Source of the DNA: Caulobacter sp. 73W
GTDB taxonomy: Bacteria; Pseudomonadota; Alphaproteobacteria; Caulobacterales; Caulobacteraceae
Assembly: GCF_041021955.1 (NCBI RefSeq)
Contig: NZ_CP158375.1
Coordinates: 2,728,001-2,792,000 of the forward strand
Direction: 5' to 3'
DNA: 64,000 bases
Shown piece by piece: positions 60,617-64,000 of the stretch (position 1 is the first letter of the stretch; every line of letters starts with the position of its first letter). The notes beneath the pieces are model-generated. The model had not been told where the DNA came from, did not search any database, and saw only the letters and a program-made list of their open reading frames with translations. Both the position numbers and the translations under genes were made by a program.

Positions 60617-61810
60617 TTAGCCGACTTCGAGAGCCGCGACCCCCGGCAGGGTCTTGCCTTCCATCCACTCCAGGAACGCGCCGCCGGCGGTCGACACGAA
60701 GGTCAGATCCGCCGCGACTCCCGCGTGGTTCAATGCCGCCACCGTATCACCACCGCCGGCCACCGCCACGATCTTCCCCGCTTTGGCGAGTTCTCCGGCA
60801 TGTTTCGCCGCTTTTACAGTCGCTTCGTCGAAGGGCGGGACTTCAAATACGCCAAGCGGGCCATTCCAGATGAGCGTCTTGGATCCGTCCATGGCGGCCA
60901 GCAGGATTTCCGTGGTCTTGGGGCCGGCGTCGAAAATCTTGTCGTCCCCCTGAACTTCGTTCAGCGCGCGAACCTCGCCCTTCGTTCCCGGCTTCAGGTC
61001 TTGGGCGACCACCACGTCCACCGGCAGCAGCAGTTCGCAGCCGCTGGCCTTCGCCTTGGCCATGATCTCGCGCGCGGTGTCCGCCAGGTCCTTCTCGCAC
61101 AGGGATGCGCCGATCTCGTGACCTTGAGCATGGAGGAAGGTGTTGGCCATGCCGCCGCCGATGGACAGCTTGTCCAGCTTGGCCACCAGGTTGTTGAGCA
61201 GGTCCAGCTTGGTCGACACCTTGGAGCCGCCGACGATGCCGATCACCGGCTTCCGCGGCTTGCCCAGGGCGGCGTCCAGCGCCTCCAGCTCACGCTGCAT
61301 GGCCAGGCCCGGATAGGCCGGCAGGTTGCGGGCCAAGCCCTCGGTCGAGGCGTGAGCGCGGTGCGCCGCCGAGAAGGCGTCGTTGACGTAAAGGTCGCCC
61401 AGGGCGGCCAGGGCCTCGGCGAAGGCCGGGTCGTTCTTCTCTTCGCCGGCATGGTAGCGGACGTTCTCCAGCAGGGCGACGCCGCCCGCCTCCAGCCCGT
61501 CGATCACCGCCTTGGCCTCGTCGCCGATGCAGTCGTCGGCGAAGGCCACCGGCTGCTCCAGCAGGGCCGACAGCGGACCGACCACCGGCTTCAGGCTCAT
61601 CTCGGGCACGCGCTTGCCCTTGGGCCGGTCGAAGTGGGCTAGCAGCACCACCTTGGCCCCGCGCAGGCTAAGCGCGTGGATGGTCGGCAGGGCGGCGCGC
61701 AGGCGGGTGTCGTCGGTGACCTTGCCCTCCTCCATCGGGACGTTGAAGTCCACGCGAACGAGAGCGGTCTTGCCTTCAAGGTCGGCGTCGGCGAGCGGGC
61801 GGAAGGTCAT
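60617..61810 (-). CDS. pgk: Phosphoglycerate kinase
   Basis: A 397-aa two-lobed kinase. It has [37 protein letters not shown], the hinge and [22 protein letters not shown], and C-terminal [38 protein letters not shown]. It transfers phosphate between 1,3-bisphosphoglycerate and ADP. fba follows after 59 bases. gap lies upstream but is separated by a terminator and a repeat. Confidence 0.96.
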   Translation of the reverse strand: MTFRPLADADLEGKTALVRVDFNVPMEEGKVTDDTRLRAALPTIHALSLRGAKVVLLAHFDRPKGKRVPEMSLKPVVGPLSALLEQPVAFADDCIGDEAKAVIDGLEAGGVALLENVRYHAGEEKNDPAFAEALAALGDLYVNDAFSAAHRAHASTEGLARNLPAYPGLAMQRELEALDAALGKPRKPVIGIVGGSKVSTKLDLLNNLVAKLDKLSIGGGMANTFLHAQGHEIGASLCEKDLADTAREIMAKAKASGCELLLPVDVVVAQDLKPGTKGEVRALNEVQGDDKIFDAGPKTTEILLAAMDGSKTLIWNGPLGVFEVPPFDEATVKAAKHAGELAKAGKIVAVAGGGDTVAALNHAGVAADLTFVSTAGGAFLEWMEGKTLPGVAALEVG

Positions 61811-61893
61811 TGCGGAGCGTCCTTATTGTCCCTTCTCCCCTCGTGGAAGAAGGTGGCTCGCGAAGCGAGACGGATGAGGAATTCTACCCTTGT

Positions 61894-61982
61894 CCGCTCA
61901 TCCCGGCGAAGGCCGGGATCCAGATTCATCCAGAGCGTCAGCAGGGCTTCACCTGGACCCCGGCCTTCGCCGGGGAGAGCGG
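61894..61982. repeat. Family B intergenic repeat
   Basis: The ends CCGCTCATCCCGGCGAAGG and CCTTCGCCGGGGAGAGCGG are inverted copies. The core contains GATTCATCCAGAGCGTCAGC, with a GATTC (GANTC) site. It lies between the gap terminator and pgk. Confidence 0.8.
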
Positions 61983-62004
61983 CTGAATATACGCGGAAAG
62001 CAAA

Positions 62005-62030
62005 ACACCCCGGCGCGAGGGCCGGGGTGT
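62005..62030 (-). terminator. gap terminator
   Basis: A 10-bp stem ACACCCCGGC/GCCGGGGTGT with a GCGAGG loop, followed on the minus strand by TTTTGCTTTCC. It lies 18 bases past the gap stop and would separate gap from pgk-fba. Confidence 0.85.
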
Positions 62031-62047
62031 CTGAAAGGCGGGTCGGC

Positions 62048-63055
62048 TTAGAGGAACTTGGCCATCACGAGCGCGGTGTCGCTCATGCGCGTGGCGAAGC
62101 CCCATTCGTTGTCGTACCAGCTCAGCACGCGGGCCAGCTTGCCGTCGATGACCTGGGTCTGCGGCAGGGCGGCGGTCGAGCTGGCGGCGATGTGGTTCAG
62201 GTCCGACGAGACCAGCGGGTCGGTGGTGGTCGCCAGGACGCCGTTCATCGGGCCGTCGGCGGCGGCCTGCAGGGCGGCGTTGATCTCTTCCACGGTCACT
62301 TCACGGCCGGCCACGACCTTCAGGTCGACGACGGAGACGTTCGGGGTCGGGACGCGGATCGACGAGCCGTCCAGCTTGCCCTTCAGTTCCGGCAGGACCA
62401 GGCCCAGGGCCTTAGCGGCGCCGGTCGAGGTCGGGATCATGCTCAGGCCGGCCGCGCGGGCGCGGTAGAGGTCCTTGTGCATGGTGTCGAGGGTCGGCTG
62501 GTCGCCGGTGTAGGCGTGGATCGTGGTCATGTAGCCACGCTCGATGCCGAACAGGTCGTGCAGGACCTTGGCCACCGGGGCCAGGGCGTTGGTGGTGCAG
62601 CTGCCGTTGGACACGACGATGTCGTCGGCCGTCAGGGTCTCATGGTTGACCTTGAAGACGATGGTCTTGTCGGCGCCGTCGGCCGGAGCCGAGACCAGGA
62701 CGCGCTTGGCGCCGGCGGCCAGGTGGGCGGCGGCCTTGTCCTTGGACGTGAAGATGCCGGTGCACTCGAACGCGATGTCGACGTTCAGTTCCTTGTGCGG
62801 CAGGTCCTTCGGGTCGCGGATGGCCGTGACCTTGATCTTGCCCATGCCCACGTCGATCCAGTCCTCGCCGGACGTGACCGTGCCGGGGAAGCGGCCGTGG
62901 ACGCTGTCGTAGCGCAGCAGGTGGGCGTTGGTCTCCACCGGGCCCAGGTCGTTGATCGCGACGACCTCGATATCGCGGCGCGCGTGCTCGGCGATGGAAC
63001 GCAGAACCAGGCGGCCGATGCGGCCGAACCCGTTGATGGCGACGCGAATAGCCAT
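62048..63055 (-). CDS. gap: Type I glyceraldehyde-3-phosphate dehydrogenase
   Basis: A 335-aa enzyme. The Rossmann motif is [15 protein letters not shown] (7-21). The catalytic Cys153 is in SNGSCTTN, and the late part has [37 protein letters not shown] and ASSTAALP. It oxidises glyceraldehyde-3-phosphate with NAD+ and phosphate. It is the first gene of the gap-pgk-fba order but is isolated by a terminator. Confidence 0.97.
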   Translation of the reverse strand: MAIRVAINGFGRIGRLVLRSIAEHARRDIEVVAINDLGPVETNAHLLRYDSVHGRFPGTVTSGEDWIDVGMGKIKVTAIRDPKDLPHKELNVDIAFECTGIFTSKDKAAAHLAAGAKRVLVSAPADGADKTIVFKVNHETLTADDIVVSNGSCTTNALAPVAKVLHDLFGIERGYMTTIHAYTGDQPTLDTMHKDLYRARAAGLSMIPTSTGAAKALGLVLPELKGKLDGSSIRVPTPNVSVVDLKVVAGREVTVEEINAALQAAADGPMNGVLATTTDPLVSSDLNHIAASSTAALPQTQVIDGKLARVLSWYDNEWGFATRMSDTALVMAKFL

Positions 63056-63422
63056 AGTGGTGCTCTCCTACGAATTCGCACGCTCAAGGACGAGCGGCGT
63101 TCTTGATTTTGCGACGCGTTTTGAAGGCGGGGGCAGGGAAGTCAACCCCAGGCTACCTTCACAAGACATGAGTGTTTGTGACGAGATCCGATTTCTCCTC
63201 CCCCGCGAATGCTCCAAACTCCGTTCACCCCGGCGAAGGCCGGGGTCCAGATTCATCCAGAGCCTCAGCAGGGTTTCACCTGGATGCCGGCCTTCGCCAG
63301 GATGAGCGGATTGGGGGAGCTCGGTCAGAAGTCCCGCACCGCAAGTCTCAAAGGCGCCAAGATCGCTTGCGAGGGGCTTGTGTGACTGGCGATAAGCGTC
63401 GCGATCTATATGTTTGGAGCCC
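63056..63422. other. Intergenic region of 367 bases
   Basis: Holds a family B repeat at 63221-63309 (CCGTTCACCCCGGCGAAGG and CCTTCGCCAGGATGAGCGG, core with GATTCATCCAGAGCCTCAGC). The outer parts probably carry the divergent promoters of gap and the DUF4164-type gene. I see no RNA gene or extra frame that I can support. Confidence 0.6.
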
Positions 63423-63710
63423 ATGAGCGGAACTCCCCCGATGAACGGCGAGACCAGCGCCCTCGATCTGGCGGCCAAGCGGCTGGAACGCGCCGTCGCC
63501 CTGCTGGAGCAGAAGTTCGCCGCCCGCCCGGCCGCGAACGGCGACGACCTGTTCGCCCAGGACCGTGACAAGCTGGCCGCCGAGCTCGACGCCGCCCGCG
63601 CCCGTGAGAAGGCGCTGGAGGAAGCCGGCGCCCAGGCGTCCGCCGCCCTGGGCCGCGCCATCACCGAAATCCGCGCCGCCCTTGGCGACAGCGACGGCGC
63701 GAAGGAATAG
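63423..63710 (+). CDS. DUF4164-type small coiled-coil protein upstream of zapA
   Basis: A 95-aa helical protein (TSALDLAAKRLERAVALLEQKFAARPAANGDDLFAQDRDKLAAELDAARAREKALEEAGAQASAALGRAITEIRAAL) with long heptads. Such a protein regularly precedes zapA in alphaproteobacteria. GGAG lies just before the ATG at 63423. It is followed by zapA with three bases between the stop and the GTG. Confidence 0.8.
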   Translation: MSGTPPMNGETSALDLAAKRLERAVALLEQKFAARPAANGDDLFAQDRDKLAAELDAARAREKALEEAGAQASAALGRAITEIRAALGDSDGAKE

Positions 63711-63713
63711 CCC

Positions 63714-64000
63714 GTGGCCCAGCTGACCATCGACATCAACGGCCGCCCCTACACCGTCGGCTGCGAGGACGGGCAGGAAGCCCACCTGCGCGAGCTGGCC
63801 AAGGCCTTCGACCGCCAAGTCCGCCATGTGTCCCAGGACATGGGGCAACTGGGCGAGACGCGCCTGTTCCTGATGGGCGCCCTGCTGCTGGCCGACGAGC
63901 TGGCCGACCTGAAACTGCGCTACGCCGCCCTGCAGGCCGACCAGATGCGCCTGCAGAACGGCCAGTCCGGCGCCGAGGCCAAGGCCGTCCAGGCGCTGGA
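63714..64000 (+). CDS. zapA: Cell division protein ZapA, truncated by the window edge
   Basis: The start is GTG at 63714 with AAGGA 8 bases upstream. The 95 residues visible read AQLTIDINGRPYTVGCEDGQEAHLRELAKAFDRQVRHVSQDMG, then TRLFLMGALLLADELADLKLRYAALQ. These are typical of alphaproteobacterial ZapA, which cross-links FtsZ protofilaments. The gene is open at the right edge, so length and end are unknown. Confidence 0.92.
   Translation, partial: MAQLTIDINGRPYTVGCEDGQEAHLRELAKAFDRQVRHVSQDMGQLGETRLFLMGALLLADELADLKLRYAALQADQMRLQNGQSGAEAKAVQAL

Noticed and set aside
63056-63422. 6S RNA gene often found near zapA
   Set aside because: No 6S-like long hairpin with a central bubble is visible in the gap. 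If present, it should lie downstream of zapA, beyond the window.

Overview
The window is high-GC alphaproteobacterial chromosome. Its gene content points to the genus Caulobacter or a very close relative. It carries cpdR, tacA, gapR, rcdA and trcR (Caulobacter-type cell-cycle genes), motA, an aa3-type cytochrome oxidase subunit IV, COQ9, a three-gene proton-translocating transhydrogenase, and dispersed palindromic intergenic repeats. No rRNA operon, CRISPR array, integrase or complete insertion sequence is visible. Reading frames were judged by motif content, GC-rich third codon positions, Shine-Dalgarno (SD) sequences and neighbour spacing. Long antisense frames were discarded.

Layout. 0-11.5 kb: a small unknown gene, a LuxR-type regulator whose reading frame is split, a pentapeptide-repeat protein, tRNA-Ser(CGA), two hotdog thioesterases, a metallo-beta-lactamase-fold protein lacking metal ligands, a Rieske oxygenase, an M20 peptidase, a GH13 alpha-glucosidase, an MFS pump and an extensin-like protein. 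12-18.4 kb: SDR, GNAT, GlsB-type membrane protein, Ogt, a LysR/MFS divergent pair, typA. 18.7-18.9 kb: an orphan small RNA with its own promoter and terminator. 18.9-30.5 kb: N-formylglutamate amidohydrolase, cpdR, tRNA-Val(GAC) followed by two phage-like genes, mnmC, a lipoprotein, motA, an MFS protein, a lytic transglycosylase, rpmJ, gapR and tacA. 30.6-41.2 kb: esterase, pepF, thioesterase/hydrolase pair, the pntAA-pntAB-pntB operon, an M23 peptidase, a hydrolase, and rpsU (apparent CTG start). 41.3-49.3 kb: COQ9, purE-purK, two YdcH-like genes, ubiX, trcR, DUF72, quinone oxidoreductase, DUF1192, rcdA, rpmE. 49.4-64 kb: an ABC exporter, glpQ, efp-suhB, thiE, bfd-bfr, a frameshifted TspO-like gene, an MHS-type transporter, a decayed zone with an anti-sigma (NrsF-type) remnant, fba-pgk and gap, a small DUF4164-type gene, and the start of zapA.

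How the genes work together. The most coherent theme is cell-cycle proteolysis. CpdR and RcdA are ClpXP adaptors, and TacA, a sigma-54 activator, is a known ClpXP substrate delivered through them in Caulobacter. A full-consensus sigma-54 promoter lies directly upstream of rcdA here, which suggests a testable feedback loop. Other coherent units are efp-suhB, purE-purK, pgk-fba downstream of gap, bfd-bfr with a Fur-like box, and the pnt operon.

Six REP-like elements (family A) show compensatory base changes in their stems. Two further intergenic repeat families (B and C) have shared ends and variable or inverted cores. Several genes are damaged or recoded: the LuxR gene, the TspO-like gene and the NrsF remnant.
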